From Paracraurococcus lichenis (GTDB lineage Bacteria; Pseudomonadota; Alphaproteobacteria; Acetobacterales; Acetobacteraceae), in assembly GCF_030657435.1 (NCBI RefSeq), contig NZ_JAUTWS010000013.1:1-64000 (forward strand): DNA of 64,000 nucleotides, in the 5' to 3' direction. Position 1 is the first letter of the stretch, and every line of letters begins with the position of its first letter. Made by a program: the position numbers and the translations under genes. Under the pieces are notes generated by a model. The model was not told where the DNA came from and did not search any database. It saw nothing but the letters and a program-made list of their open reading frames with translations. Shown here piece by piece: positions 47,524-56,921 of the stretch.

Positions 47524-47927
47524 GGCGCGGGCCGGGGGCCGGCCGATCCGTCGGGGCGTCCCCGGCCGGGCGCGACCCTCCCCCGCCCGCCGCCCCGTCA
47601 GCCGTCCGGGGTCCGGCAGGGGCACCGGACCCTGCCGCGCCCGAGTCGGTAGATTTGTGCAGAAATGCAACGGGTGTGGCCGCGAGGAACCCTCGATGTA
47701 GCGCGCCGATCCCTCGGGCCTCCTTCGCTGCAGCGGCGATCCGGGCCCGGCCTGCGGTCCCGACATGTTGCGTGCTACACTTACGGCTTCTTTCCGGGAC
47801 AATGAATCGCCACTTGATTTCCAGGATCGATTCCTAAACAGATTTCATGTTCTCTCCCATTCGTGAACTCTTTCACGGCAACCGGAAGCGGCGTAACCCT
47901 GAGGGTATTCAGGAGACCAGGACGGCC
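47524..47927. promoter_or_regulatory. Leader/promoter region of the sensor kinase gene
   Basis: About 400 bases, less GC-rich near 47770-47880. It holds a perfect inverted repeat CGTGAA-CTCT-TTCACG (47862-47877) and a longer-spaced one, GAATCG...CGATTC (within about 47800-47840). An in-frame ATG at 47847 lies in this stretch, but the residues from it resemble translated leader, so 47928 was preferred as the kinase start. The repeats are candidate operators. Confidence 0.4.
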
Positions 47928-50900
47928 ATGACCATCGAGCCGGGCGTCGACGCCGGCCGCCGCGCCGCGATGGCGGCGCCCGCACGCGTTGCTGCAGCGC
48001 TGCGGCCCGTGCCAACCCTGCGCCACCGTCTCCTGCTCTTCGCGCTCGCCGTCGCCCTGCCCCTGCTGGCCCTGGCGGGCGGCGCGGTCTGGCAGCAGAA
48101 CCGGGCCGAACGGCTGCGCGCGGAGGAGGCGCTGGTCGCGCGGGCCCATGCCATGGCCCTGCTGCTCGACGGGGAGTTCGCGGCGGCCGAGCGGGTGCTC
48201 CGCGCCCTGGCGGGCTCGCCCGCGCTCGCGCGCGGCGACCTGCCGACCTTCTGGGCCGAGATGCGCGCGACCTCCGCTGCCTTCGGCGCCCGCGCCGTCA
48301 ATCTCATCGGCCCGGATACGCAGATCCTGCTGAGCACGAGCTGGCGACCGGGCGAGCGGCTCGGAGTCCTCCCCACCGGCCCCGCCGCCGAGGTGCTCGC
48401 CACCGGGCGCAGCGTGGTCGGCAACCTGTTCGTCAGCCCGAGCGTGGGCGAGTGGTCGGTCGCCGTCGCCGTGCCGCTCGAGGCGCCCCTTGCACCGGGG
48501 GGCGCGCCCGCGCGGCACGCGCTCGGCCTCGTGCTGCCGCGCGAGCGGCTGCTCTCGACCCTGACCGAGCAGCGCCTGCCGCCGGGCGCCGTCGCCTCCG
48601 CCCTCGATCGGCAGCTCACCATCGTGGCGCGGACCGCCCGCGACCGCGAGATGGTGGCGGCCAGGCCATCCGAGGCGGTGCTGGCCGCGATGCGGCAGCA
48701 GGCCGGGATCATCCCGCCGCATCCCACCTTCGAGGGCGTGGTGATGCATGCGGCCTATGCCGTGGCGCCGCAATCCGGCTTCCGGGTCAAGGTGATGGTG
48801 CCGGAAGCCGCGATGGAGGCCTCGCTCCGGCAGGCGCTGCTGCCGACGCTGCTGATCGGCACGCTCCTGCTCTCGGCCAGCCTCGCCTGCGGCGCCCTTT
48901 TCGCCAATCGCCTGGCCCGGTCGCTGCGGCAGCTCGGCGAGCCCGGCGTGGAGGGCATCGCGCGCGGCACTGCGGTTCGCGAGATCGACGAGCTGGGCGC
49001 GCTGCTGGCGCGCCGGGCCGAGGCGCGCGAGCAGGCAGCGGCCGAGGCGCGCGCGCTGTTCGAGGCGAGTCCGGTCGGTGTCGTGCGCTCGGATGCGGGC
49101 GGCCGGGTCACGGCGGCCAACGACGCCTTCCTCCGCATCGTCGGCATGACGCGGGAGGACCTCGCCGCCGGGCGCGTCCGCTGGGACGACCTGACGCCGC
49201 CCGAATGGATCGGCCGCGACGAGGCGGCGATCGCCGAGGCCGTCCGGCACGGCGCCTGCGCGCCCTACCAGAAGGAATACGTCCGTCCCGACGGCACCCG
49301 GGTCCCGGTGCTGATGTTCTTCGCCTTCCACGACCGCGCGGTCGGCGCCGCCTCGGCCTTCGTGGTCGACCTCTCGGGCTGGGAGGCGACCGAGGCGGCG
49401 CTGGCCCGGGCGCATGAGCAGATGCGCCTCGCCATGCAGGCGGCGCGCATCTTCTCCTGGGACTGGAACGTGGTCACCGGCGCGGTGCAGTGGTCGCCGG
49501 GCCTCGAGGCGGCGCTCGGCATGGCCGAGGGCACCTTCGGCGGCACCGTCGAGTCCTTCCGCGCCCTGGTCCACCCGGACGACCTGCCGCGGGTCGAGGC
49601 CGCGCTTCACCGGGCCCTGGCGGAGGATGCGCCCTACGACATCGAGTTCCGCATGCGGCGGGCGGATGGCGGCGAGCGCTGGGTGGTGGCGCGCGGCACC
49701 GTGCAGCGCGACGGCACCGGCCGGCCGACCCGGATGATCGGCATCGATTTCGACATCACCGACCGCAAGCAGGCCGAGCTGGCGCTGGCCGAGAGCAAGG
49801 CGGCGCTGCGGCGCATCACCGAGGCGGCGCATGTCGCCACCTTCGAGGTGACGGAGCCCGGCGGAGGCGGCGAGGCACGGGTCTCGCCCGGTTTCCGTTC
49901 CCTGCACGGCATGCCGCCCGGTGCGCATTGTGACCTTCCCGCCCTGCTGGCCCGCATCCATCCGGAGGACCGCGCGCCGGTCGCGGCGGAGCAACGGCGC
50001 CTCGCCGCCGAGGGCGGCCGCTATGACACGGAGTACCGGGTCGTCCTGCCCGATGGCAGCCACCGCTGGCTGCAATCCATGGGCGAGGGCGAGCCGGGAC
50101 CGGACGGGATGCCCGGCCGCCTGCGCGGCGTCGTCATCGACGTGACCGCGCGCAAGCTGGCCGAACTCCGCGCCCGGCAGGCGCTGGACGAGATCCGCGC
50201 CGTCTACGCCACCGCGCCGATCGGCCTCGGGCTCGTCGACCGCGACTACCGCCACCGCAGCCTCAACGCCGCCCTCGCCGCCATCAACGGCCTCCCGGTG
50301 GAGGAATGCATCGGGCGCAGCCTGCAGGAACTGGTGCCGGAGCTCTGGCCGGAGCTGGAGCCGGTCTTCCGCGCCGTGCTCGAGCGCGGCGAGTCCTTCG
50401 TCGACCGCCCCGTCTCCGGCCGCACGCCGGGGGTGGAAAGCGGGCACTGGCTCGTCTCCTACCATCCGGTGCGGGACGAGGCGGGCGCGGTCCGGGGCGT
50501 CAGCATCGCGGTCCGGCCGGTCACGCGCGAGCAGCACGACACCCGGGCGCTGGCCGAGAGCGAGGCGCGGTTCCGCGGCACCTTCGAACAGGCCTCGGTC
50601 GGCCTCGCGCATGTCGGCCTCGACGGGCGCTGGCTGCGGGTGAACGGGCGGCTCTGCGAGATCCTCGGCTACGAGGAGGCGGAGCTGTTCGGGCTGAGCT
50701 TCCAGGACCTCACGCATCCCGAGGATCTCGGCGCCGACCTGGCGCAGGTGCAGGCGCTGCTCGACGGCAGCCTGCGCAGCTATGCCATGGAGAAGCGCTA
50801 CCGCCGTCGGGACGGCTCGCTGGTCTGGGCCAACCTCACGGTCTCGCTCTCCCGCGATGCCGCGGGGCGGCCCGAGCACTTCATCAGCGTCGTCGAGGAT

Positions 50901-53024
50901 ATCTCCGCCCGCAAGCAGGCCGAGGCGGCGCTGGCCGCGAGCGAGGCGCGGCTGCGGGACCTGCTGGAGACGCTCGACCTCGGCGCCTTCATGGCCCGCG
51001 ACCTCGACGGCACGATCCGCTTCTGGTCCGGCGGCTGCGAGCGGCTCTACGGCTGGCCGCGGGAGGAGGCGCTCGGCCGCAGCGCGCACGACCTGCTAAG
51101 GACCGAGTTCCCCGAGCCGCTCGCCGCGATCGAGACGGCGCTGCGGCGCGACGGCGCCTGGTCGGGCGACCTCAGGCACCGGACGCGGTCGGGCGAGGCG
51201 CTGGTCGTCGCCGCGCAGAAGGCGCTGCGGCGCACGCCCGAGGGCGCCACCGTGGTGATGGAGGCGCTGGTCGACGTCACCGCCCAGCGCCGGGCCGAGC
51301 AGGCGCTGGCGCGGGCCAATGCCGAGCTCGAGCTGCGCGTCGCCGAGCGCACCCGCGCGCTGAGCGAGGCGGCCGAGGAGCTGCGGGCCGAGCTGCGCCG
51401 GCGCGAGGAGACGCACGGCGCCCTGGTGCAGGCGCAGAAGCTGGAGGCGCTCGGCCAGCTCACCGGCAGCGTGGCGCACGACTTCAACAACATCCTCGCC
51501 GCCGTCATGGGCAGCCTGCGGCTGATCGCCCGCCGGGCGCGCGACAACCGCGAGATCCTCGACCTCGCCGAGAGCGGGACGCGGGCGGCCGACCGCGCGA
51601 CGACGCTGATCCGGCAGCTGCTCGCCTTCGCCCGGCGCGAGGAGCTGACGCCCAGCGTGGTGCGGCCGGCCGACATCCTGGCGGAGACGGACCAGATGCT
51701 CCGCCGCTCCGTCGGCTCCGGCGTCACGGTCAGCCTGCGCGCCGCCCCGGAGACCTGGCCGGTGCTGACCGACCCGCACCGCCTCGAGGTCGCGCTGCTG
51801 AACCTCGCGGTGAATGCGCGCGACGCCATGGATGGCAGCGGCAGCCTGCAGGTCGTGGTGCGCAACGCGGCCGCCGGCGGCGGCGAGGCCCGGCCCGAGG
51901 GCCTGCACCCCGCCACCGACTACGTCGTCTTCGCGGTGCGCGACAGCGGCCCCGGCATGCCGCCCGAGGTGCTCGCGCGCGCCTCCGAGCCCTTCTTCAC
52001 GACCAAGCCGCGCGGCCAGGGCACCGGGCTCGGCCTTGCCATGGTGCATGGCTTCGCGCGGCAGAGCGGCGGCGCGCTGCGGCTGGCCAGTGCGCCGGGC
52101 GCGGGCACCCTGGCGGAGATCTGGCTGCCGCGGGCGGCGCGGGAGGCCGCGCCGGTCGCCGCCGCGGCCGAGCCGGACCCGGCGCTGCACGGCGCCGCGA
52201 CCATCCTGGTGGTGGACGACGACGACCAGGTCCGGCTCGTCACCGCCACCCTGCTGCGCGACTTCGGCTATGCGGTGATCGAGGCGGACAGCGTCGCCTC
52301 GGCCATGGTGCAGGCCATGACGGCCGAGCGGCTGGACCTGCTGGTCACCGACATCACCATGCCGGGCGGCCGCGGGCCGGACCTCGCCCTGCGGCTGCGC
52401 GCCGCCCATCCCGGCGTGCCGGTGATCTTCGTCAGCGGCTATGGCGACCCGGGCACGCTGGGCAGCGAGATCGTCCTCGCCAAGCCCTTCGCCCCGGGCG
52501 AGCTGGCGCGGCTGGTGCTGTCCGCCCTCGGCCGGCTGCCCGCGACACCGCATGAGAGGATGCTCATGCGCCTGAGCCGGCCCGAGCTACGCGAGCTCTA
52601 CATGACCTGGCGGCAGGCGCGCGAAGCGGCCGGCGGGGAGGGAATGCCGCGGCCGGAGGCGATCGGCATCGAGGCCCGCGCCGGCGCGGCGCATGCCTTT
52701 CTGGTCGCCATCGAGCCGGGCGAGGGGGAGCCGGTCTTCCGCTTCGTCCAGGTCGGTGCGGCGCTCGCCCGGCGCACCGGGCGGCCGCTGCCGGGCGAGG
52801 TCGCGGGCGACGACCTGGAGGGGGACGAGGTCTTCGGCGGGCTCGGCGCCGCCTATCGCCGCTGCGCCCGGCTGCAGGTGCCCTGCCACGACTATGCCCG
52901 GCTGCACTTCGGCGATGGCGGCGCGCCGGTCTTCTTCGAGCGCCTGCTGCTGCCGCTCGCCGCGGATGGCGGCAGCGAGCCCACCCATCTCCTCGGCATG
53001 GCCTTCTTCTCCGACCCGGCGTGA
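47928..53024 (+). CDS. Very large PAS hybrid sensor histidine kinase
   Basis: 1698 aa. Order: membrane segments near residues 35-55 and 305-327 flanking a periplasmic Cache-like sensor; PAS domains near 374, 501, 629, 759, 883 and 1011; a coiled coil; HisKA with H1184 in GSVAHDFNNIL; HATPase (NLAVNARDAM, DSGPGMPPEV, GTGLGLAMV); a receiver domain with phospho-acceptor D1475 in LVTDITMPGG; and a C-terminal PAS_5-like region (about 1545-1698, ELYMTWRQAREAAGGEGMP, FRFVQVGAALARRTGRPLPG). No separate response-regulator gene is adjacent. The signal is unknown. Start at 47928 is supported by an AGGAG site; 47847 is an alternative. Confidence 0.85.
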   Translation: MTIEPGVDAGRRAAMAAPARVAAALRPVPTLRHRLLLFALAVALPLLALAGGAVWQQNRAERLRAEEALVARAHAMALLLDGEFAAAERVLRALAGSPALARGDLPTFWAEMRATSAAFGARAVNLIGPDTQILLSTSWRPGERLGVLPTGPAAEVLATGRSVVGNLFVSPSVGEWSVAVAVPLEAPLAPGGAPARHALGLVLPRERLLSTLTEQRLPPGAVASALDRQLTIVARTARDREMVAARPSEAVLAAMRQQAGIIPPHPTFEGVVMHAAYAVAPQSGFRVKVMVPEAAMEASLRQALLPTLLIGTLLLSASLACGALFANRLARSLRQLGEPGVEGIARGTAVREIDELGALLARRAEAREQAAAEARALFEASPVGVVRSDAGGRVTAANDAFLRIVGMTREDLAAGRVRWDDLTPPEWIGRDEAAIAEAVRHGACAPYQKEYVRPDGTRVPVLMFFAFHDRAVGAASAFVVDLSGWEATEAALARAHEQMRLAMQAARIFSWDWNVVTGAVQWSPGLEAALGMAEGTFGGTVESFRALVHPDDLPRVEAALHRALAEDAPYDIEFRMRRADGGERWVVARGTVQRDGTGRPTRMIGIDFDITDRKQAELALAESKAALRRITEAAHVATFEVTEPGGGGEARVSPGFRSLHGMPPGAHCDLPALLARIHPEDRAPVAAEQRRLAAEGGRYDTEYRVVLPDGSHRWLQSMGEGEPGPDGMPGRLRGVVIDVTARKLAELRARQALDEIRAVYATAPIGLGLVDRDYRHRSLNAALAAINGLPVEECIGRSLQELVPELWPELEPVFRAVLERGESFVDRPVSGRTPGVESGHWLVSYHPVRDEAGAVRGVSIAVRPVTREQHDTRALAESEARFRGTFEQASVGLAHVGLDGRWLRVNGRLCEILGYEEAELFGLSFQDLTHPEDLGADLAQVQALLDGSLRSYAMEKRYRRRDGSLVWANLTVSLSRDAAGRPEHFISVVEDISARKQAEAALAASEARLRDLLETLDLGAFMARDLDGTIRFWSGGCERLYGWPREEALGRSAHDLLRTEFPEPLAAIETALRRDGAWSGDLRHRTRSGEALVVAAQKALRRTPEGATVVMEALVDVTAQRRAEQALARANAELELRVAERTRALSEAAEELRAELRRREETHGALVQAQKLEALGQLTGSVAHDFNNILAAVMGSLRLIARRARDNREILDLAESGTRAADRATTLIRQLLAFARREELTPSVVRPADILAETDQMLRRSVGSGVTVSLRAAPETWPVLTDPHRLEVALLNLAVNARDAMDGSGSLQVVVRNAAAGGGEARPEGLHPATDYVVFAVRDSGPGMPPEVLARASEPFFTTKPRGQGTGLGLAMVHGFARQSGGALRLASAPGAGTLAEIWLPRAAREAAPVAAAAEPDPALHGAATILVVDDDDQVRLVTATLLRDFGYAVIEADSVASAMVQAMTAERLDLLVTDITMPGGRGPDLALRLRAAHPGVPVIFVSGYGDPGTLGSEIVLAKPFAPGELARLVLSALGRLPATPHERMLMRLSRPELRELYMTWRQAREAAGGEGMPRPEAIGIEARAGAAHAFLVAIEPGEGEPVFRFVQVGAALARRTGRPLPGEVAGDDLEGDEVFGGLGAAYRRCARLQVPCHDYARLHFGDGGAPVFFERLLLPLAADGGSEPTHLLGMAFFSDPA

Positions 53025-53045
53025 GCCGGCGCCGGCCGGGCGGCG

Positions 53046-54182
53046 TCACATGAGGACGAGGTCGTCCCGGTGCACGATCTCGTCCCGGCCGCGCCAGCCG
53101 AGGATCTCCTCGAGCTCCTCGCTGCGGTGGCCGGCGATGCGGCGGGCATCCTCGACGTCATAGGCGGCGAGGCCGCGCGCCACCTCGCGGCCGGCCTCGT
53201 CGCGGATGCCGACGGGATCGCCGCGGCGGAAGCTGCCCTCCACCGCCCGGACGCCGGCCGGCAGCAGCGAGGAGCCGCGTGCGAGGGCGCGCGCCGCCCC
53301 GGCATCGACGACGAGGCTGCCGAGCGGCGCGAGCGAGCCGGCGATCCAGCGCTTGCGCGCGGTGCGGCCCTCGGGCGCGGGCAGGAACCAGGTGCAGCGG
53401 GCGCCGTCGAGGATGGCGCGCAGCGGGTTGTCGCGCTGGCCGATGGCGATCGCCATGGCGCAGCCCGCGCCGGTCGCGATGCGGGCGGCGATCAGCTTGG
53501 TGCGCATGCCGCCCGAGGAATAGCCGGGCGGCGGCTCGCCCCCCATGGCCATGATCTCGTCCGTGATGCGCTCGACCACCGGCAGGTGCCGCGCCGCCGG
53601 GTCCTTGCGCGGGTCGGCGGTATAGAGCCCGTCGATGTCGGAGAGCAGCACCAGCGCATCGGCGCCGGTCATCTCGGCGACGCGGGCGGCGAGCCGGTCA
53701 TTGTCGCCGAAGCGGATCTCGGTGGTGGCGACGGTGTCGTTCTCGTTGATCACCGGCACGCAGCCGAGCTCGAGCAGGGTGCCGAGGGTCGCGCGGGCAT
53801 TGAGGTAGCGGCGGCGGTCCTCGCTGTCCTCGAGCGTCAGCAGGAGCTGCGCGGCGGCGAGGCCATGCGCCGAGAGCGCCTCCTGCCAGGCGCCGGCGAG
53901 GCGGATCTGGCCGACCGCGGCGGCGGCCTGCTTCTCCTCGAGCTTGAGGCGCTTGCGCGTCAGGCCGAGGGCGCGGCGGGCGAGGGCGATGGCGCCGGAG
54001 GAGACCAGGATCACCTCCGTCCCGCGGGCGCGGAGCGCGGCGACATCGGCGGCGACGCTGGCCAGCCAGGCGGCGCGCGGGGCCGCCGTCTTCTCCTCCA
54101 CCACCAGGGCGGAACCGATCTTGACGACGATGCGGCGGGCGGCGGCCAGGGAGGGCACCGCCATTCCATCCAGGGACGACAT
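53046..54182 (-). CDS. proB: Glutamate 5-kinase
   Basis: 378 aa: amino-acid kinase domain ([73 protein letters not shown]) and a C-terminal PUA domain (about 280-378). First step of proline synthesis. In many alphaproteobacteria proB lies directly downstream of obgE on the same strand; here two GH16 genes lie between. Start at 54182, with an alternative ATG six codons later. Confidence 0.93.
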   Translation of the reverse strand: MSSLDGMAVPSLAAARRIVVKIGSALVVEEKTAAPRAAWLASVAADVAALRARGTEVILVSSGAIALARRALGLTRKRLKLEEKQAAAAVGQIRLAGAWQEALSAHGLAAAQLLLTLEDSEDRRRYLNARATLGTLLELGCVPVINENDTVATTEIRFGDNDRLAARVAEMTGADALVLLSDIDGLYTADPRKDPAARHLPVVERITDEIMAMGGEPPPGYSSGGMRTKLIAARIATGAGCAMAIAIGQRDNPLRAILDGARCTWFLPAPEGRTARKRWIAGSLAPLGSLVVDAGAARALARGSSLLPAGVRAVEGSFRRGDPVGIRDEAGREVARGLAAYDVEDARRIAGHRSEELEEILGWRGRDEIVHRDDLVLM

Positions 54183-54204
54183 GGCGGCAGCGCTTAGAGC
54201 AGAA

Positions 54205-54231
54205 GCGCGGGGGGCGTAAGGCCCCCCGCGC
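54205..54231. terminator. Strong hairpin upstream of proB
   Basis: An 11-bp perfect stem (GCGCGGGGGGC / GCCCCCCGCGC) with loop GTAAG between the GH16 gene end and the proB start. May end transcription from the glucanase gene or form in the proB leader. Confidence 0.5.
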
Positions 54232-54243
54232 CGCAGGCTGGCG

Positions 54244-54263
54244 GGGGCTCCGCGGGGAGCCCC
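54244..54263 (-). terminator. Hairpin after the first GH16 gene
   Basis: GGGGCTCC-GCGG-GGAGCCCC, 8-bp perfect stem, 12 bases after the stop at 54275. The same stem sequence recurs after the second GH16 gene. Confidence 0.5.
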
Positions 54264-54274
54264 GGCCGTTCCGG

Positions 54275-56389
54275 TCAGGCGAGGACCTTGTAGGAGGCTT
54301 CGTAGAGGGTCAGGTAGTTGTTGCCGCCCATGGCGCCGCCGTTCCACCAGGTCTGGGTGCCGATGCCGGGGGCCTCGTTCTCGCCGCCATGGGCATAGTC
54401 GTGCGGCACGTGGTCGGTGATGTGGTGCATGAGGTTGCCGTCGACATAGATGTCGATGAAGTCGTTCTGCCAGTTCATGGCATAGGTATGGGTCTTCGAC
54501 GGATCCACGCCATTGAGGGAGTAGGAGGTGAACTGGTTGGAGCCGTCATCGCCCTTCCAGTGAATGGTGGTGTAGGGCGTGCCGCCGCCGTCGATCTCCA
54601 TCAGGTCGAGCTCCGGGCCGGGCCAGACATTGCTCGCCGGCCAGAGGAGCGCATAGGTGCCGACCGTGCCCTCGGTCTTGAAGGTGAAGCTGTAGAGGCC
54701 GTAGCCCCAGCCGCCGGCGGGCGTGCCGTAGCCGGCGGGCTGCGTCATCATGCCGCTGTCCTGGTCGTCGGCCGAGGTCCAGACGGTGATCTGGCCGGGG
54801 ACGGAGCTGTCGGTGCCCGGGCCCCAGTGGTTGGAGAACATGCCCGAGCCGTTGTCGAAGCTCTCGTTCCAGACGGTCTTCCAGTTGCCCGGGACGCCGT
54901 TCACCGGGTCGCCGCCGCCGCCACTGGGCGTGTCGCCGAAGGCGAAGTCGACCGGCCCGGCGCCGAGCAGGTCCGCATTCCCGCCGGCGACCGCCTTGCC
55001 GTTCAGCGTCATGCCATCGACATAGAGGTTGCGGTCGGTGGCGGCGGTGCCGCCGAAGGCGTCGTTCAGGAAGTTCACCGTGACGGTATGCGCGCCGGTG
55101 CCGAAGCTGCCATGGACGGTGACGGTGTCGTCCTGGCCGGCGGCGTGCAAGGCGCCGGCGGTCAGCGTGCCGCCGACCTGGTGGCCATCGACGCTGACGG
55201 TGTACTGCGCGCTGCCCTGGTAGGCATCCTGCGAGACCTTCAGCACCAGGCTGTCGGCGCCGGTGCCGATGGTGGTGGAGACGGAGCCGTCCTTGGCGAA
55301 GCCGAAATCGACCGGGCCGGCGGCGAGGAGCGTCGCGCTGCCGCCGGCGACCGCCTTGCCGTTCAGCGAGACGCCGTCGACATAGAGGTTGCGGTCGGCG
55401 GCGGCGCTGCCGCCATAGGCGTCGTTCAGGAAGTTCACCGACACCGTGTGGTTGCCGGCGCCGAAGTCGCCATGGACGGTGACGGTGTCGTCCTGGCCCG
55501 CGGCATGCGAGGCGCCGGCGGTCAGCGTGCCGCCGACCTGATGGCCGTCGACGCTGACGGTGTACTGCGCGCTGCCCTGATAGGCGTCCTGCGAGACCTT
55601 CAGCACCAGGCTGTCGGCGCCGGTGCCGATGGTGGTGGAGACGGAGCCGTCCTTGGCGAAGCCGAGATCGACCGGGCCGGCGGCGAGCAGCGTGGCGGAG
55701 GCGCCGGCGACCGCCTTGCCGTTCAGCGAGACGCCGTCGACATAGAGGTTGCGGTCGGCGGCGGCGCTGCCGCCATAGGCGTCGTTCAGGAAGTTCACCG
55801 ACACCGTGTGGTTGCCGACGCCGAAGTCGCCATGGACGGTGATGGTGTCGTCCTGGGCGGCGGCATGCGAGGCGCCGGCGGTCAGCGTGCCGCCGACCTG
55901 CTTGCCATCGACGCTGACGGTGTATTGCGCGCTGCCCTGGTAGGCGTCCTGCGAGACCTTCAGCACCAGGCTGTCGGCGCCGGTGCCGATGGTGGTGGTC
56001 ACCGGAGTCGCGGCCTTGGTGAAGCCGAAGTTCACCGGGCCGGCGGCGAGGAGCGTCGCGTTGCCGCCGGCGACCGCCTTGCCGTTCAGCGTGATGCCGT
56101 CGACATAGAGGTTGCGGTCGGTGGCGGCGGTGCCGCCGAAGGCGTCGTTCAGGAAGTTCACCGTGACGGTATGCGCGCCGATGCCGAAGTCGCCATGGAC
56201 GGTGATGGTGTCGTCCTGGCCCGCGGCATGCGCGGCGCCGGCGGTCAGCGTGCCGCCGACCTGCTTGCCGTCGACGCTGACGGTGTATTGCGCGCTGCCC
56301 TGGTAGGCGTCCTGCGAGATCTTCAGCACCAGGCTGTCGGCGCCGGTGCCGATGGTGCGGAGGACGGGCGGGTTGGAAGTTGCGGCCAT
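54275..56389 (-). CDS. GH16 beta-glucanase with four tandem carbohydrate-binding modules
   Basis: 704 aa. Four copies of a 120-residue carbohydrate-binding module of CBM60-like type (residues 12-132, 133-252, 253-372, 373-492), each with [41 protein letters not shown] and DRNLYVDG. The GH16 domain is at about 497-704 with the catalytic ExDxxE in PELDLMEID: nucleophile E593, D595, acid/base E598. Family members cleave mixed-linked or 1,3-beta-glucans. No Sec or Tat signal is visible, so secretion may be by type I or another route. Good AGGAAG site. Confidence 0.9.
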   Translation of the reverse strand: MAATSNPPVLRTIGTGADSLVLKISQDAYQGSAQYTVSVDGKQVGGTLTAGAAHAAGQDDTITVHGDFGIGAHTVTVNFLNDAFGGTAATDRNLYVDGITLNGKAVAGGNATLLAAGPVNFGFTKAATPVTTTIGTGADSLVLKVSQDAYQGSAQYTVSVDGKQVGGTLTAGASHAAAQDDTITVHGDFGVGNHTVSVNFLNDAYGGSAAADRNLYVDGVSLNGKAVAGASATLLAAGPVDLGFAKDGSVSTTIGTGADSLVLKVSQDAYQGSAQYTVSVDGHQVGGTLTAGASHAAGQDDTVTVHGDFGAGNHTVSVNFLNDAYGGSAAADRNLYVDGVSLNGKAVAGGSATLLAAGPVDFGFAKDGSVSTTIGTGADSLVLKVSQDAYQGSAQYTVSVDGHQVGGTLTAGALHAAGQDDTVTVHGSFGTGAHTVTVNFLNDAFGGTAATDRNLYVDGMTLNGKAVAGGNADLLGAGPVDFAFGDTPSGGGGDPVNGVPGNWKTVWNESFDNGSGMFSNHWGPGTDSSVPGQITVWTSADDQDSGMMTQPAGYGTPAGGWGYGLYSFTFKTEGTVGTYALLWPASNVWPGPELDLMEIDGGGTPYTTIHWKGDDGSNQFTSYSLNGVDPSKTHTYAMNWQNDFIDIYVDGNLMHHITDHVPHDYAHGGENEAPGIGTQTWWNGGAMGGNNYLTLYEASYKVLA
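54914..56356 (-). repeat. Four tandem 360-bp coding repeats (CBM60-like modules)
   Basis: Units run 56356-55994, 55993-55634, 55633-55274 and 55273-54914. The middle two share long identical stretches at the DNA level: the runs starting at 55381 and 55741 match base for base over dozens of bases. This points to recent duplication or gene conversion. Unit 1 and unit 4 share their 3' halves ([17 protein letters not shown]), units 2 and 3 theirs ([17 protein letters not shown]), suggesting an older pair amplified internally. Confidence 0.9.
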
Positions 56390-56561
56390 GATCGGGCTTC
56401 CTGCGCTGGGCGGGGTTGGAGGCCTGGGTCACCGGCCTGGTCGCCGCGGAGGCGTGGAACGCCATCGACGAACAACCATAAGTTGAGATCGTGGACGTGA
56501 TCTGCCCCGACCTGCCGCGTGACCCAGGCTCTTTCCCCGCAGTTTCGTGTCGCACGAAAAC

Positions 56562-56617
56562 GTGATTGCACCGTGCGGGAACACGGTATGTCGTACACAA
56601 CCTACGCGATCAATCGC
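56562..56617 (-). promoter_or_regulatory. Upstream block shared by both GH16 genes, copy 1
   Basis: A 56-base block beginning about 170 bases upstream of the first GH16 start matches another 56-base block upstream of the second GH16 gene at 38 of 56 positions without gaps. The conserved core (minus strand) is GCGATTG...TTGTGTAC..CATAC...CGG. It is probably a shared promoter or regulator site; the distance to the start codon implies a leader here. Confidence 0.5.
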
Positions 56618-56641
56618 CGAGTTGTGATCCAACGATCACGT

Positions 56642-56666
56642 TTTTCATTCGATTTTTGAATGAAAA
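56642..56666. promoter_or_regulatory. AT-rich inverted repeat
   Basis: TTTTCATTC-(7)-GAATGAAAA is a perfect 9-bp inverted repeat in an otherwise very GC-rich genome, lying 25 bases upstream of the shared GH16 block. Candidate operator for a local regulator. Confidence 0.45.
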
Positions 56667-56828
56667 CTGTGTCCCCGACGCCATGGCGGAGGTCCGGAGC
56701 CCATGCGGACAAGGGCTTGCAGGCTGTAGCGGCGCTGGTCGTTGCCGGGGCATGGCAGGGTCGGGCAGGGGCGCCGGGACGGAAATTTCACGCCGCCACC
56801 GGCTGCCGGTGGGCCCGGAAACGCGAAA

Positions 56829-56855
56829 CGCCCCGGTCCGCGGGGGACCGGGGCG
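56829..56855 (-). terminator. Rho-independent terminator of the second GH16 gene
   Basis: Stem CGCCCCGGTCC / GGACCGGGGCG (11 bp, plus an A-T pair) with a 5-base loop. Read on the minus strand it is followed by GTTTCGCGTTTCC, a moderate T-tract. It lies about 65 bases after the stop at 56922. Confidence 0.65.
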
Positions 56856-56893
56856 TCGCTGGGGCACGGCCTGCCGCCGCGCCAGGGCCTGGC

Positions 56894-56913
56894 GGGGCTC
56901 CGCGCGGAGCCCC
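56894..56913 (-). terminator. Hairpin directly after the second GH16 gene
   Basis: GGGGCTCC-GCGC-GGAGCCCC, 8-bp perfect stem, 9 bases from the stop. Same stem as after the first GH16 gene, with one base changed in the loop, so the two transcription units share their 3' ends as well as upstream blocks. Confidence 0.5.
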
Positions 56914-56921
56914 GGGGCAGG

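Noticed and set aside
47781..51089. Minus-strand ORF of 1102 codons opposite the sensor kinase
   Set aside because: The kinase frame contains canonical PAS, HisKA and receiver motifs; the antisense frame is low complexity.
54914..56356. Possible CRISPR-like array
   Set aside because: The unit is 360 bases and codes for protein in one continuous frame; there are no short repeats with unique spacers.
54389..56500. Plus-strand repetitive ORF of 703 codons
   Set aside because: Its repeats are only the antisense reading of the four carbohydrate-binding modules.
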